DNA from: an uncultured Eubacteriales bacterium
GTDB lineage: Bacteria; Bacillota; Clostridia; Peptostreptococcales; Anaerovoracaceae
DNA length: 64,000 nt
Reading direction: 5' to 3'
Assembly (NCBI GenBank): GCA_902774265.1
Contig: CACYHR010000009.1
Location: forward strand, 31,869-95,868
Position 1 is the first letter of the stretch. Each line of letters starts with the position of its first letter. The notes under the pieces are model-generated. The model ran no database searches. It saw nothing but the letters and a program-made list of their open reading frames with translations, and was not told the origin of the DNA. Made by a program: the position numbers and the translations under genes. This document shows, piece after piece, positions 1 through 8,836 of this stretch.

Positions 1-1191
1 CGAGAAGAGCGGCGGTCTGGTGCCGATCTGCGTCCCGTAGTAGATCTTGAGTCTGCGGCCCTTGTCTGAAGGCGGCTGCCTCATCATCACAGCATCCTCT
101 ATGATGCTGTTGAGCTTTCCTGTGGTGATGCGCTGTGATCTCGCATCCTCGATGCGTGCAACTCTGTCGATTATTTCAAATATCCTCACCTTATTGAGTA
201 CGGATACGAAGAGGACAGGCGCATATGAAGCAAAGAGCAGTTCCCCCTTTATCCTGCGATCGTAGTCTCTCATGGTATTGGTCTCTTTTTCGATAAGATC
301 CCATTTATTGACCACGATCATCATGCCCTTGCCTGCCTCATGAGCGTAACCGGCTATCTTCTTATCCTGCTCTGTCAGTCCCTCGACTGCATCTATCATC
401 AGGATACATACATCGCATCGTTCAATCGCTGCTATCGCCCTTACGACACTGTATTTTTCGATTGTGTCACTGACCTTGCTTTTTTTGCGAAGTCCCGCTG
501 TGTCAATCAGAGTATATTCCCTGTCCTTATATGTGAACGGAGTGTCTATGGTATCTCTGGTCGTGCCTGCGATCGGTGAAACGATGACACGGTTCTGCTT
601 AGTCAGAGCGTTGACCAGCGATGACTTTCCGACATTAGGTTTGCCTATGATCGCAATATTTACGCTCTCATCATGCAGACCGTATTCATCATCCGGGAAA
701 CCCTCGACTATTCGGTCGAGCAGATCGCCTATATTCGTCATATTAGCCGAACTGATAGGTACCGGTTCGCCGAATCCCAGTTCGTAGAAATCGTAGACCA
801 GCTCGTACGCTTTTTTCGGCGAGTCAACCTTATTGACCACAAGTATGACCTCCTTGCCGGTCCTCCTCAGCATCTCTGCGACCTCGCTGTCGGCAGTTGT
901 CAGACCTTCTTTGCCGTCCACCATAAAGATGATGACATCAGCCATATCCATAGCCATAACAGCCTGATCCCTCATCTGGGATCTGATGGTGTCATCTGTC
1001 TTGACCTCTATGCCGCCGGTATCGATAACGGCAAATTCCTTGCCGTTCCATTCAGCCTCGGCATAGATCCTGTCTCTGGTAACTCCCGGCACGTCCTCAA
1101 CGATGGCGCGCCTCTCACCTATTATTCTGTTGAAAAAAGTCGATTTGCCTACATTCGGCCTGCCGACTATTGCCAGTATCGGCTTACTCAT
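1..1191 (-). CDS. der: Ribosome biogenesis GTPase Der (EngA), C-terminus cut by window edge
   Basis: Tandem-GTPase factor for 50S ribosomal subunit assembly. Translating the minus strand from the ATG at 1191 gives a first G domain with P-loop GRPNVGKS (residues 10-17), DTGG and NKVD, and a second G domain with GKPNVGKS near residue 182, DTAG and NKWD. The C-terminal KH-like domain has begun (residues ending GTQIGTRPPLFS) when the window stops, so 397 codons of a usual ~440 are visible. The start codon lies inside the end of ftsY (8-bp overlap), which suggests translational coupling and a shared transcript with ftsY and smc upstream. Family identity is certain; only the missing tail is unknown. 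Confidence 0.97.
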   Translation of the reverse strand, partial: MSKPILAIVGRPNVGKSTFFNRIIGERRAIVEDVPGVTRDRIYAEAEWNGKEFAVIDTGGIEVKTDDTIRSQMRDQAVMAMDMADVIIFMVDGKEGLTTADSEVAEMLRRTGKEVILVVNKVDSPKKAYELVYDFYELGFGEPVPISSANMTNIGDLLDRIVEGFPDDEYGLHDESVNIAIIGKPNVGKSSLVNALTKQNRVIVSPIAGTTRDTIDTPFTYKDREYTLIDTAGLRKKSKVSDTIEKYSVVRAIAAIERCDVCILMIDAVEGLTEQDKKIAGYAHEAGKGMMIVVNKWDLIEKETNTMRDYDRRIKGELLFASYAPVLFVSVLNKVRIFEIIDRVARIEDARSQRITTGKLNSIIEDAVMMRQPPSDKGRRLKIYYGTQIGTRPPLFS

Positions 1192-2080
1192 CGAATATTC
1201 CCTCCGCGAATTCGTGTGCATTGAACGGGATAAGATCATCCAGACCCTCACCCATTCCTATGAATTTGATCGGCATATCGAACTGATCTGTGATCGTGAT
1301 CGAAATACCACCTCTTGCCGTGCCGTCCATTTTGGTGAGTATGATACCTGTGATATCCGAAATTCCGGAGAATTCCTCAGCCTGACTGACAGCATTCTTG
1401 CCCGTCGTAGCATCCAGCACCAGAATATTTTCTCTTGCTGCTTCAGGATACTCTCTCGAAATGACCTTGCTCATCTTTTCGAGTTCCTTCATCAGATTGA
1501 CCTTGTTCTGCAGTCTTCCGGCCGTATCACAGATGAGAACATCTATATTATTGGCCTTGGCAGACTGTATGGCATCATAGATGACAGCTGTCGGATCAGT
1601 ACCCTCTTCATGCCTTATGACCCTGACGCCTACTCTGTCGCCCCAGGTCTGAAGCTGTTCTGCAGCAGCCGCACGGAAAGTGTCTGCAGCAGCCAGCATT
1701 ACGGATTTGCCCTGCTTCTTATACATATTGGCGAGCTTTGCGATCGAGGTCGTCTTGCCGCCTCCGTTTATGCCTATCATAAGGATTATCAGCGGATATT
1801 CCTTAGACATCTTGTTGCGCTCGCCCTTATCGATCATCTTTTCGATGATCTGCCTGAGCTCCTTCTTGATAGCATGAGCTCTCGTGATATGCTTGTTGTT
1901 GATCACAGTGTTGAGTTCGTCCATGATCCTGTCAGAAGTCTCTATCCCTATATCGGACATGACAAGACCTTCCTGAAGCTCCTCAAGGAACTCCGGTCCG
2001 AGCTCAGGATTATCGTAGACAGCCATGGTGATACTGTCTATGAATTTACGGAATGCGGATTTTTTTTCAAAAAGTGCCAT
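1184..2080 (-). CDS. ftsY: Signal recognition particle receptor FtsY
   Basis: SRP receptor GTPase that docks ribosome-SRP complexes at the membrane. The ATG at 2080 is chosen because an AGGAGGG box sits just upstream; a longer open frame to 2197 runs through repeat DNA and is not a credible start. The 298-residue product is almost only the NG domain: P-loop GINGGGKTTS (about 103-112), then a DTAGR and a TKMDGTARGG motif in the GTPase core. The acidic A domain of proteobacterial FtsY is absent, as is normal for Firmicutes. It follows smc with a 225-bp gap filled by palindromic elements and overlaps der by 8 bp. Confidence 0.97.
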   Translation of the reverse strand: MALFEKKSAFRKFIDSITMAVYDNPELGPEFLEELQEGLVMSDIGIETSDRIMDELNTVINNKHITRAHAIKKELRQIIEKMIDKGERNKMSKEYPLIILMIGINGGGKTTSIAKLANMYKKQGKSVMLAAADTFRAAAAEQLQTWGDRVGVRVIRHEEGTDPTAVIYDAIQSAKANNIDVLICDTAGRLQNKVNLMKELEKMSKVISREYPEAARENILVLDATTGKNAVSQAEEFSGISDITGIILTKMDGTARGGISITITDQFDMPIKFIGMGEGLDDLIPFNAHEFAEGIFDE

Positions 2081-2111
2081 GTGGCCCTCCTTCTCTGAAT
2101 ATATTAAACTG

Positions 2112-2220
2112 CATTGTTTCAGCATGCGCAGGCATTCGCGGCCGAGCCGATGCAGTGCACAAGCGAACGTCGATGCAATGCACGGCGAGTGTCGCATGAC
2201 TGCAAATGCTGAACAAATGC
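2112..2220. repeat. Palindromic intergenic element (REP-like), first copy
   Basis: About 109 bp bounded by an imperfect 15-bp inverted repeat (GCATTGTTTCAGCAT on the left, ATGCTGAACAAATGC on the right; 13 of 15 positions pair). It contains the core TTCAGCATGCGCAGGCATTC followed by GCGGCCG, which recurs at 2250, plus an internal near-palindromic ATTCGC/GCGAAC pair. It lies between the co-directional genes smc and ftsY. No reading frame. Origin and function are not known to me. Confidence 0.6.
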
Positions 2221-2249
2221 CTATTTTATTATCAAGTCAATCGCATAGC

Positions 2250-2306
2250 TTCAGCATGCGCAGGCATTCGCGGCCGGGCGAACGCCGATGCAGTGCATCT
2301 GCTGAT
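2250..2306. repeat. Palindromic intergenic element (REP-like), second partial copy next to the smc stop
   Basis: Shares with 2119-2145 the run TTCAGCATGCGCAGGCATTC plus the following GCGGCCG, and then CGATGCAGTGCA. The sequence folds on itself: TCAGCA pairs with TGCTGA at the ends and GGCATTCGC with GCGAACGCC in the middle (8 of 9). On the coding strand this hairpin starts directly at the smc stop codon. There is no T-run after it, so a simple rho-independent terminator is unlikely; mRNA-end protection or a REP-like repeat are alternatives. Confidence 0.55.
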
Positions 2307-5300
2307 TACTCGAGGCCCTCTGCGTCGAACTCGTCTCCGAGCTTGAGGGATAGCATGCGCGAGATGCCCTGCTCCGGCATCGTCACGCCGTAGAGTACGT
2401 CTGCGTGCTCCATAGTCGCCTTCTGGTGAGTTATCAGAGCGAACTGTATATCCTTGAAATTCGACAGATAACCCGAGAATCTCTCGATATTGACCTCGTC
2501 CAGCGCTGCCTCGACCTCGTCGAGTATTACGAAAGGCGTCGGTTTTGCCTTGAGTACGGCAAACATCAGCGCGATGGCAGTCAGCGTCTTCTCTCCGCCG
2601 GAAAGCAGGTTGATGTTCTTGAGCTTTTTACCCGGCGGCTGAGCCGTTATCTCTATACCCGATTCGAGTGGTCTGTTCTCATCCTCGAGTCTTAGCTCTG
2701 CGTATCCTCCTCCGAACAGTTCTTTGAAGGACTGTTCAAAATTGACAACGACCTTGTCGAAGTTCTCTTTGAATCTCGTCCTCATGGTCCTGTCCATATT
2801 GACAATGATCTCATCGAGTTCCTTCATTGCTCTTGTAATATCGGCTTCCTGGGCAGTCATGAATTCGTATCTCTTGCTGACTGCCTTGTACTCCTCGATA
2901 GCACCGACATTGACATCGCCGAGTTCTGCGAGTCTTAAGCGTATCGCTCTCGAATCCCTGTTACCTGCAGTGATGGCAAAATCAGGATCCCTCATATCCA
3001 GAGCCTCGGCATATGAAACCTCGAATTCGTCCCAGAGCTTATCCTTCTGTGTATCGAAGAGCGTCTCATTCCTTGCTGTCTTGACCTCGAGCTTGTACTT
3101 GTCGTCGCGCATTTTTTCAAGAGAATCGCGGGCAGTCTTCTGCTCTTTGAGAAGTCCCTCGTTACCGGTCCGGTTCTCTTCGATAGCCGCCGCAAGCTCT
3201 TTGATCCTGACTTCCAGTTTTTCCCTGCCTTCACGGAGCGATTTCTCTCTGTCGCTCGAATCTGCTCCGCTCTCGGTCAGCATCTGCTTTGTTTTTTCGA
3301 GTTCGGCTCTGGATTCATCGTAGTCTTCGATGGACGCCTCGAGCCCTGTCACGGTATCCCTTACCCTTTCAATGATCTCATTCCGGGCAAGTACCTTAGA
3401 TTCGTTCTCTCCGAGCCTTACCCTGAGCGCAACTATCCTTTCGTTGTCCTGCTCGATCACCGGTTTGAGAGATTCCGATTCGTCCATGAGATTCTCAGCT
3501 GTCTCTTCGGCTTCATTGTATTCCTTCACGGCAGCTTCGATCTTCTGACGGTAATCATCTATCATCTTATCCGCACGCTCTATATCGGCGGCGATGATAT
3601 CGATTTCTTTTTTGTACCTCTCAGCGGCTCCTATATCGTTGTTAACGGCTTCCTCGGCATGTTCTCTGTCCGTCCTGAGAACGTTGCAGGCGATCTCTAT
3701 ATCAGTTAGTATGCTGCGGACATCCTCGAGCTCGTCCTGCAGTGATTCCTGTCTTGAAAGCTCATCTTCTTTCTTCTGTACAAGTTCTTCGGCTTTTTTT
3801 GCGTATCCCTCGATGGTCTCCGTCAGAGTCGAGATTTCTTTTTTACGGTCAAGCAGATTTGCGGTCTTATTGGCAAAACGTCCGCCTGTGATGGCACCGA
3901 AGGCATTAACGACTTCACCCTCGAGTGTGACTATCCTGAATCCGCCTGTCTCCATCTTTGACATGGCTATGGCGTCCTCCATAGTCTCTGCTATGATGAC
4001 CCTGCAGAGCAGATAGTCGACTATATCGCGGTATCTGTCATCACAGTCTACCATATCTGATGCTATACCGCGGAATCCCTCAGAGCTTTTTACTCTGCTG
4101 CTGAGACTGATCCTGTCTGCTGTGACAGATGCAACAGGGAGGAAAGTAGCTCTTCCTGCTTTCGCGGATTTGAGCCAGTTGATGGCTGCTTTTGCGGCAT
4201 CGTCATCGTCGCAGACGATGTGCTGCAGAGAGCCGCCGAGAGCTGTCTCGACGGCGGTCTCGAGGCCGCCCGGGACCCGGATTATGTCTGAAACGGTCCC
4301 GGTGATGCCGCGCATCGATCTGCTCATAAGCAGCCTGACCGTGTTATTGTAACCCTCGTAATTTGCCTCCATCTCCTCGATAGTGCTGCGTCTTGCGATC
4401 GCTCTGTTCGAAAGAACGGAAAGCTGCTCGGATTCTTCGGCGATCTTTTTTATGTTTTCCGCTGCGGATAAGAGATTATCGTTTATCTCTTTCAGCCTGG
4501 ATTTTTCCTTCTCAAGCTCCGCCTCGCGCTCTTCTATCTCGCGGTTCAGTCTCTCAAGATTAGCTCTGTTCTCGGATCCGGCATTGCCCTGACCTTCGAA
4601 TTCTTCTTTAAGTGTTTCTCTCCTGTCATCAAGAGTCTGCTTATAATTGCTGAGCGTATTTATCTCGGCTTTTCTCGAAATATTCTGATTATTGATCTGT
4701 ATCATACGGTCACGCAGATTCTCGATATCCGCGCCGAGCTTTACAGATTTTTGGCTGTGCTCGTTGTATATTCCTATTGCCTCTTCAAGCTCCGCACGCA
4801 TGCTCTCTGTCTCTGAATTCAGAGCACGGTCATTTTCTTCAAGCTTTGCAAGCTCTGCTGATTCCTGACCGAGCTTTTCGCGTGCGGATTCGGTCTCAGC
4901 CGACAGCCTCTCAAGTTCACGCTCGATATTGGCAAGCTTTTCCAGATTGAGCCTTCCTCCGCTTTTTATAGTATTCAGTTCTTCCGATGTGCGCAGGAGT
5001 TCTGTGCTGGCATTGTTGTATTCCTCGCTCAGGTTCAGTTCATTGTCCCTGTGCTGCTGCAGTTCTTCATCTATCTGTTCCATTCTGAGTGAAGCATTGT
5101 CAATATCCTGCTGCAGAGAATCGAGAGATGACCTGCCTTCATTCACACTTCTCTCGAGGCTGTCGAGATTGTGAAGTATGATGTTGATGCTGAGCTTTCT
5201 GTATTTGTCTTTGAGGTCTAAATATTCGGCCGCTTTCTCCGAATCCTCTCTCAGTCCGTCTATACGGCCGTCGATCTCGGAAATTATGTCTCTGACTCTG

Positions 5301-5866
5301 TCGAGATCTATGGATGCTGCCTTCAGCTTACTCTCCGCTTCGCTCTTACGGCTTTTGTACAGAACAACACCGGCCGCTTCTTCGAATATCTGCCTGCGGT
5401 TTTCAGGTCTGGTACTGACTATGTCGGCTATCTTACCCTGACCGATGATCGAATACCCCTCTACTCCTATCCCCGTATCCATGAAGAGTTCGCGGATATC
5501 TCTGAGTCTGCACTGATTGCCGTTTATCAGGTATTCGCTCTCACCTGACCTGAACATCCTCCTGGTGACAGCCACTTCGCTGTATTCGAGAGGCAGTATG
5601 CCCGTGCTGTTATCGATGACCAGAGTAACCTCCGCCATTCCCTTAGGCCTTCTGGTAGCAGTACCTGCAAAAATAACATCCTGCATCCTGGAGCCTCTCA
5701 GCTGTCTGGAACTCTGTTCTCCGAGCACCCATCTGAGCGCATCCGAGATGTTGCTCTTGCCGCTGCCGTTCGGCCCTATTATACACGTGACTCCGTCATT
5801 CAGTTCTATATTTACAGGATCTGCAAAGGATTTGAAACCCTGCATTTCTATACGTTTAAAGTACAA
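2306..5866 (-). CDS. smc: Chromosome segregation protein SMC
   Basis: SMC ATPase of the bacterial condensin, which organises and segregates the chromosome with ScpA/ScpB. The product has 1186 residues, standard for the family: N-terminal Walker A GPNGSGKS (31-38), a long coiled coil, a hinge at roughly 515-655 (starting RGITGTVSDII), a second coiled coil, signature LSGGE near 1090 and Walker B VILDEVEAALDE near 1115. The start is a TTG at 5866: AAAGGAG lies about 9 bases upstream and the residues YFKRIEMQGFKSFAD match the usual SMC N-terminus. The nearby ATG is out of frame. The Shine-Dalgarno overlaps the rnc stop codon, so rnc-smc-ftsY-der are one transcription unit. Confidence 0.98.
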   Translation of the reverse strand: MYFKRIEMQGFKSFADPVNIELNDGVTCIIGPNGSGKSNISDALRWVLGEQSSRQLRGSRMQDVIFAGTATRRPKGMAEVTLVIDNSTGILPLEYSEVAVTRRMFRSGESEYLINGNQCRLRDIRELFMDTGIGVEGYSIIGQGKIADIVSTRPENRRQIFEEAAGVVLYKSRKSEAESKLKAASIDLDRVRDIISEIDGRIDGLREDSEKAAEYLDLKDKYRKLSINIILHNLDSLERSVNEGRSSLDSLQQDIDNASLRMEQIDEELQQHRDNELNLSEEYNNASTELLRTSEELNTIKSGGRLNLEKLANIERELERLSAETESAREKLGQESAELAKLEENDRALNSETESMRAELEEAIGIYNEHSQKSVKLGADIENLRDRMIQINNQNISRKAEINTLSNYKQTLDDRRETLKEEFEGQGNAGSENRANLERLNREIEEREAELEKEKSRLKEINDNLLSAAENIKKIAEESEQLSVLSNRAIARRSTIEEMEANYEGYNNTVRLLMSRSMRGITGTVSDIIRVPGGLETAVETALGGSLQHIVCDDDDAAKAAINWLKSAKAGRATFLPVASVTADRISLSSRVKSSEGFRGIASDMVDCDDRYRDIVDYLLCRVIIAETMEDAIAMSKMETGGFRIVTLEGEVVNAFGAITGGRFANKTANLLDRKKEISTLTETIEGYAKKAEELVQKKEDELSRQESLQDELEDVRSILTDIEIACNVLRTDREHAEEAVNNDIGAAERYKKEIDIIAADIERADKMIDDYRQKIEAAVKEYNEAEETAENLMDESESLKPVIEQDNERIVALRVRLGENESKVLARNEIIERVRDTVTGLEASIEDYDESRAELEKTKQMLTESGADSSDREKSLREGREKLEVRIKELAAAIEENRTGNEGLLKEQKTARDSLEKMRDDKYKLEVKTARNETLFDTQKDKLWDEFEVSYAEALDMRDPDFAITAGNRDSRAIRLRLAELGDVNVGAIEEYKAVSKRYEFMTAQEADITRAMKELDEIIVNMDRTMRTRFKENFDKVVVNFEQSFKELFGGGYAELRLEDENRPLESGIEITAQPPGKKLKNINLLSGGEKTLTAIALMFAVLKAKPTPFVILDEVEAALDEVNIERFSGYLSNFKDIQFALITHQKATMEHADVLYGVTMPEQGISRMLSLKLGDEFDAEGLE

Positions 5867-5879
5867 TTATCATACTCCT

Positions 5880-6572
5880 TTAAGTCAGGCCTTTCGAAAG
5901 AGCATCCTCTGCAGCAGCCTGTTCCGCTTTGGCTTTGCTGCGGCCTCTGCCGCTTCCGATGACCTTGTCATTTACTCTCAGTTCGACTGTAAATGTCTTG
6001 TTGTGATCCGGTCCTTCTTCTTTTACTATCGTATATTTTATCCTGGACCTGTGATCTGCCTCCTGGAGTTTTTCCTGCAGTCTGGTCTTGAAATCCTTGT
6101 CGAGCTTGCCCTTTACTGCAAGATCAATCTTCGCGTCAAGCATTTCAAGAATGACTTTTCTGCCGGCATCATAGCCTCCATCCAGTATTATAGCTCCCAT
6201 CAAAGCCTCAAAAGCATCGGCAAGAATGGAATCCTTGTCGCGTCCTCCGCTTGAATCCTCGCCTTTCCCCAGATAAATATAATCTCCAAGCCCGATTCTC
6301 CTGGCTGCCTCGGCAAGCGATTCCTCGCAGACCACATCGGCGCGGTTTCTGGACAGGATGCCCTCATGAGCTTTGCTCATTATTTCGAACAGCCTGGCAC
6401 CGACTACCGCGTCGACATAAGCATCACCTATGAATTCAAGTCTTTCGTTGTTGAATTCATATCCGAGTCTGTGTTCAGAAGCATATGAACTGTGAGTCAG
6501 TGCTATGGTCAGAAGATCCCTGTCTCTGAACTCATATCCGATAGTCTCGAGCAGTTTATTTATCTTCTTCAT
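5880..6572 (-). CDS. rnc: Ribonuclease III
   Basis: Double-strand-specific endoribonuclease for rRNA processing. 230 residues. The catalytic domain carries NERLEFIGDAY (about 42-52), with the Glu/Asp metal ligands, and a second acidic motif DAFEALMGAIILDGG. A double-stranded RNA binding domain follows from about residue 158 and ends in the usual GRSKAKAEQAAAEDAL helix. The start overlaps the end of plsX by 17 bp. In many Firmicutes acpP lies between plsX and rnc; here it is absent. Confidence 0.97.
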   Translation of the reverse strand: MKKINKLLETIGYEFRDRDLLTIALTHSSYASEHRLGYEFNNERLEFIGDAYVDAVVGARLFEIMSKAHEGILSRNRADVVCEESLAEAARRIGLGDYIYLGKGEDSSGGRDKDSILADAFEALMGAIILDGGYDAGRKVILEMLDAKIDLAVKGKLDKDFKTRLQEKLQEADHRSRIKYTIVKEEGPDHNKTFTVELRVNDKVIGSGRGRSKAKAEQAAAEDALSKGLT

Positions 6573-7599
6573 CCCCGCCTGTCTCCTTTTTTGCCGACAG
6601 CACGTTGTTGCGGCTGACTGCTTCGGCGATCATTCCCGTAACATCATTATTGACATAAGGGATCGCCTTCTTGATGGCATAATACACCTCTGTTTCCGTT
6701 GAATTGCCGTGCATCTTAAGCACAGCCCCCTTCAGTCCGAGTATAGGTGCAGCTCCGACATCCGAATAGTCGAAAACCTTTTTGATTTCTTTGATCTTAC
6801 TGTATGCAAGCATCGCACCGGCCTTGGCCACTACGCCTTCAGTCAGCTTTTTCTTAAACTGTCCCATTATAGCAAGCGACATGCCTTCACTGCTCTTGAG
6901 GAATATATTTCCTGAGAATCCGTCGGTAACTACGATATCGCAGCCGCCGAATATTACATCGCGGCCCTCTATATTGCCAACGAAATTGATATCCGCATCG
7001 CTCAGCATCCTGAACGCCTCTTTATGAAGCTCATCACCTTTTCCGGCCTCTGCTCCTATATTGAGCAGTTTTACAGACGGCTCCTCAATACCCTTGATCG
7101 CCCTGACAAAAATGCTTCCCATGATACCGTTCTGATAAACATATTCCGGCTTGGCCTCAACATTGGCTCCGCAGTCGAGCAGCAGTGTGCTTCCTCCCTC
7201 GGCCAGTGCAGGGAACCAGGCCGCGATAGCAGGTCTCTTTATCCCCTTGAGCCTTCCCAGCACAACAAGTCCCGCAGCGAGCAGAGCGCCCGTGCTTCCC
7301 CCTGAAATAAGCACGTCTCCTTCGCCGTTTTTGATCATGTTCATTCCCTTGACGATAGTGGAGTCCTTCTTTTTGCGGACTGACATTGCCGGAGTCTCAT
7401 CGTTGCTGATGACTTCGGTCGCATTCATGATTTCGATATTGCTGCCCTTCCACCTGCATACATCGAGCTGTTCGCGTATTAAATCCTCAGGTCCGAGTAT
7501 GACAATGATATCATCTATTTCAGCTGCAGCCTTTACCGCACCTTTTACGATCTCCTGCGGAGCATAATCTCCGCCCATTCCATCAATCAGAATTCTCAT
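6556..7599 (-). CDS. plsX: Phosphate acyltransferase PlsX
   Basis: Makes acyl-phosphate from acyl-ACP, the first step of the PlsX/PlsY route to phospholipids. The protein begins MRILIDGMGGDYAPQEIVKG, the PlsX signature, and has 347 residues, typical length. The ATG at 7599 is preferred over an open frame to 7641 because it overlaps the rlmN stop as ATGA and starts at the conserved N-terminus. The operon order rlmN-plsX-rnc-smc-ftsY-der resembles the Firmicutes fatty-acid/smc cluster, but without fapR, fabD, fabG or acpP. Confidence 0.96.
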   Translation of the reverse strand: MRILIDGMGGDYAPQEIVKGAVKAAAEIDDIIVILGPEDLIREQLDVCRWKGSNIEIMNATEVISNDETPAMSVRKKKDSTIVKGMNMIKNGEGDVLISGGSTGALLAAGLVVLGRLKGIKRPAIAAWFPALAEGGSTLLLDCGANVEAKPEYVYQNGIMGSIFVRAIKGIEEPSVKLLNIGAEAGKGDELHKEAFRMLSDADINFVGNIEGRDVIFGGCDIVVTDGFSGNIFLKSSEGMSLAIMGQFKKKLTEGVVAKAGAMLAYSKIKEIKKVFDYSDVGAAPILGLKGAVLKMHGNSTETEVYYAIKKAIPYVNNDVTGMIAEAVSRNNVLSAKKETGGDEEDK

Positions 7600-8627
7600 T
7601 TCAGTTTTTCTCCTGTCCTCCGCTGTCTGAGCTGTCCGCATGCAGCATCAATATCGCTTCCGAGAGTGCGCCTTACCGTAACGGCTATGCCGTTATTCTC
7701 AAGCACTCTCCTGAATGATCTGACATTCTCTTCCGTTACCGTTCTGTAGTCCCTCCCGTCAACCTCGTTCAGAGGAATGAGATTGACATGTGTAAGCCAT
7801 CCTCTGAGCCGTGACGAAAGTTCCTCCGCATCTCTTTTACTGTCGTTAACTCCTCTTATCAGAGCATATTCAAAGGTGATCCGCCTGTGTGTCTTCTCCG
7901 TATACTGCCTGCAGGCTTTCATAAGATCGTCATAGGCGTATGCCTTTGCCACCGGCATAGTCCTTCGCCGTATCTCATCATTCGGAGCGTGCAGAGATAC
8001 CGCAAGATTTACCTGCGGGAAATCCTCCGCAAAACGCCCTATGGCAGGGATTATGCCGCAGGTTGAAACCGTAATATTCCTGAGGCTGAGATTCACGCCT
8101 TTAGGCGAATTGATAAGTCTCAGGAAACCGGAAACCTGTTCGTAATTGTCAAACGGTTCACCCATCCCCATTATGACGACATGGTTTATGGATTCGCCCG
8201 TATGGTTTCTCATGGCCAGGACCTCGCCCAGCATCTCGCCGGCCGTCAGGTCCCTCTCTTTGCCGTCCATAGTAGATGCGCAGAAAGTGCAGCCCATACG
8301 GCACCCCACCTGCGACGATATGCAGATGGAATTGCCGTAGCTGTATTTCATGAAAACCGACTCGACTCTTGCTCCGTCGGCAAATTCAAAAAGACATTTT
8401 TCGGTGCCGTCAGACGATCTCTGTCCGGTAACGACCGCAGGCTGCCCGATATACCATTCCCGGGAAAGCTTTTCCCGGAGATCTGCCGGCACATTGCTCA
8501 TTTCGTCAAATGAAGTGATGCCCTTTGCCAGCCATCCGAATATCTGGCCCGCTCTGAATTTTTTCTCCCCGAACCCCGTGACGAGCTCTTCGAGCCCGCC
8601 GGGTTCAAGATCAAGTATGTTGTTCAT
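7596..8627 (-). CDS. rlmN: Dual-specificity 23S rRNA/tRNA adenine-C2 methyltransferase RlmN
   Basis: Radical SAM enzyme that methylates A2503 of 23S rRNA and A37 of some tRNAs. 343 residues. The radical SAM cysteines are in CRMGCTFC (109, 113, 116), and a C-terminal Cys in DIDAACGQL (about 332) matches the resolving/methyl-carrying Cys. No clear Shine-Dalgarno precedes the ATG at 8627; a TATAAT on the coding strand (8640-8645) lies so close that the mRNA could be nearly leaderless. The gene follows the 156-bp repeat at 8667-8822. Confidence 0.96.
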   Translation of the reverse strand: MNNILDLEPGGLEELVTGFGEKKFRAGQIFGWLAKGITSFDEMSNVPADLREKLSREWYIGQPAVVTGQRSSDGTEKCLFEFADGARVESVFMKYSYGNSICISSQVGCRMGCTFCASTMDGKERDLTAGEMLGEVLAMRNHTGESINHVVIMGMGEPFDNYEQVSGFLRLINSPKGVNLSLRNITVSTCGIIPAIGRFAEDFPQVNLAVSLHAPNDEIRRRTMPVAKAYAYDDLMKACRQYTEKTHRRITFEYALIRGVNDSKRDAEELSSRLRGWLTHVNLIPLNEVDGRDYRTVTEENVRSFRRVLENNGIAVTVRRTLGSDIDAACGQLRQRRTGEKLK

Positions 8628-8666
8628 TGTAAAAACACTATTATAACTATAATTATTACTATCTTA

Positions 8667-8822
8667 GGCTCAAAAGTACCTTTACGGGAGTACGGCTCGC
8701 GCCTCGCTGCGGCTTTACGCAGCGGTACTAAGCTCTGTCTACGCGGCTTTTTGACTGTAGTGCCGCTTGCCACTCACTAAGTACCGGCTGCCGCAGAGCC
8801 TCCCGCGCAGGCATTTTGAGCC
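8667..8822. repeat. 156-bp dispersed structured repeat, copy 1
   Basis: Matches 18697-18852 over the full 156 bp without gaps; I count 14 mismatches (about 91% identity). The ends are inverted: GGCTCAAAA at the left pairs with TTTTGAGCC at the right, followed inward by GGGAG/CTCCC and GGCTC/GAGCC, an internal hairpin CGCTGCG-CGCAGCG, GGTACT/AGTACC and GCGGC/GCCGC. The whole unit can fold as a branched hairpin. It sits between ileS and rlmN, both on the minus strand. There is no reading frame and no obvious target-site duplication. It is MITE- or structured-RNA-like; identity unknown. Confidence 0.85.
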
Positions 8823-8836
8823 TGCTTAATAGTTAT

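Noticed and set aside
2081-2197. N-terminal extension of FtsY
   Set aside because: The frame continues into palindromic intergenic DNA, and a strong Shine-Dalgarno precedes the ATG at 2080.
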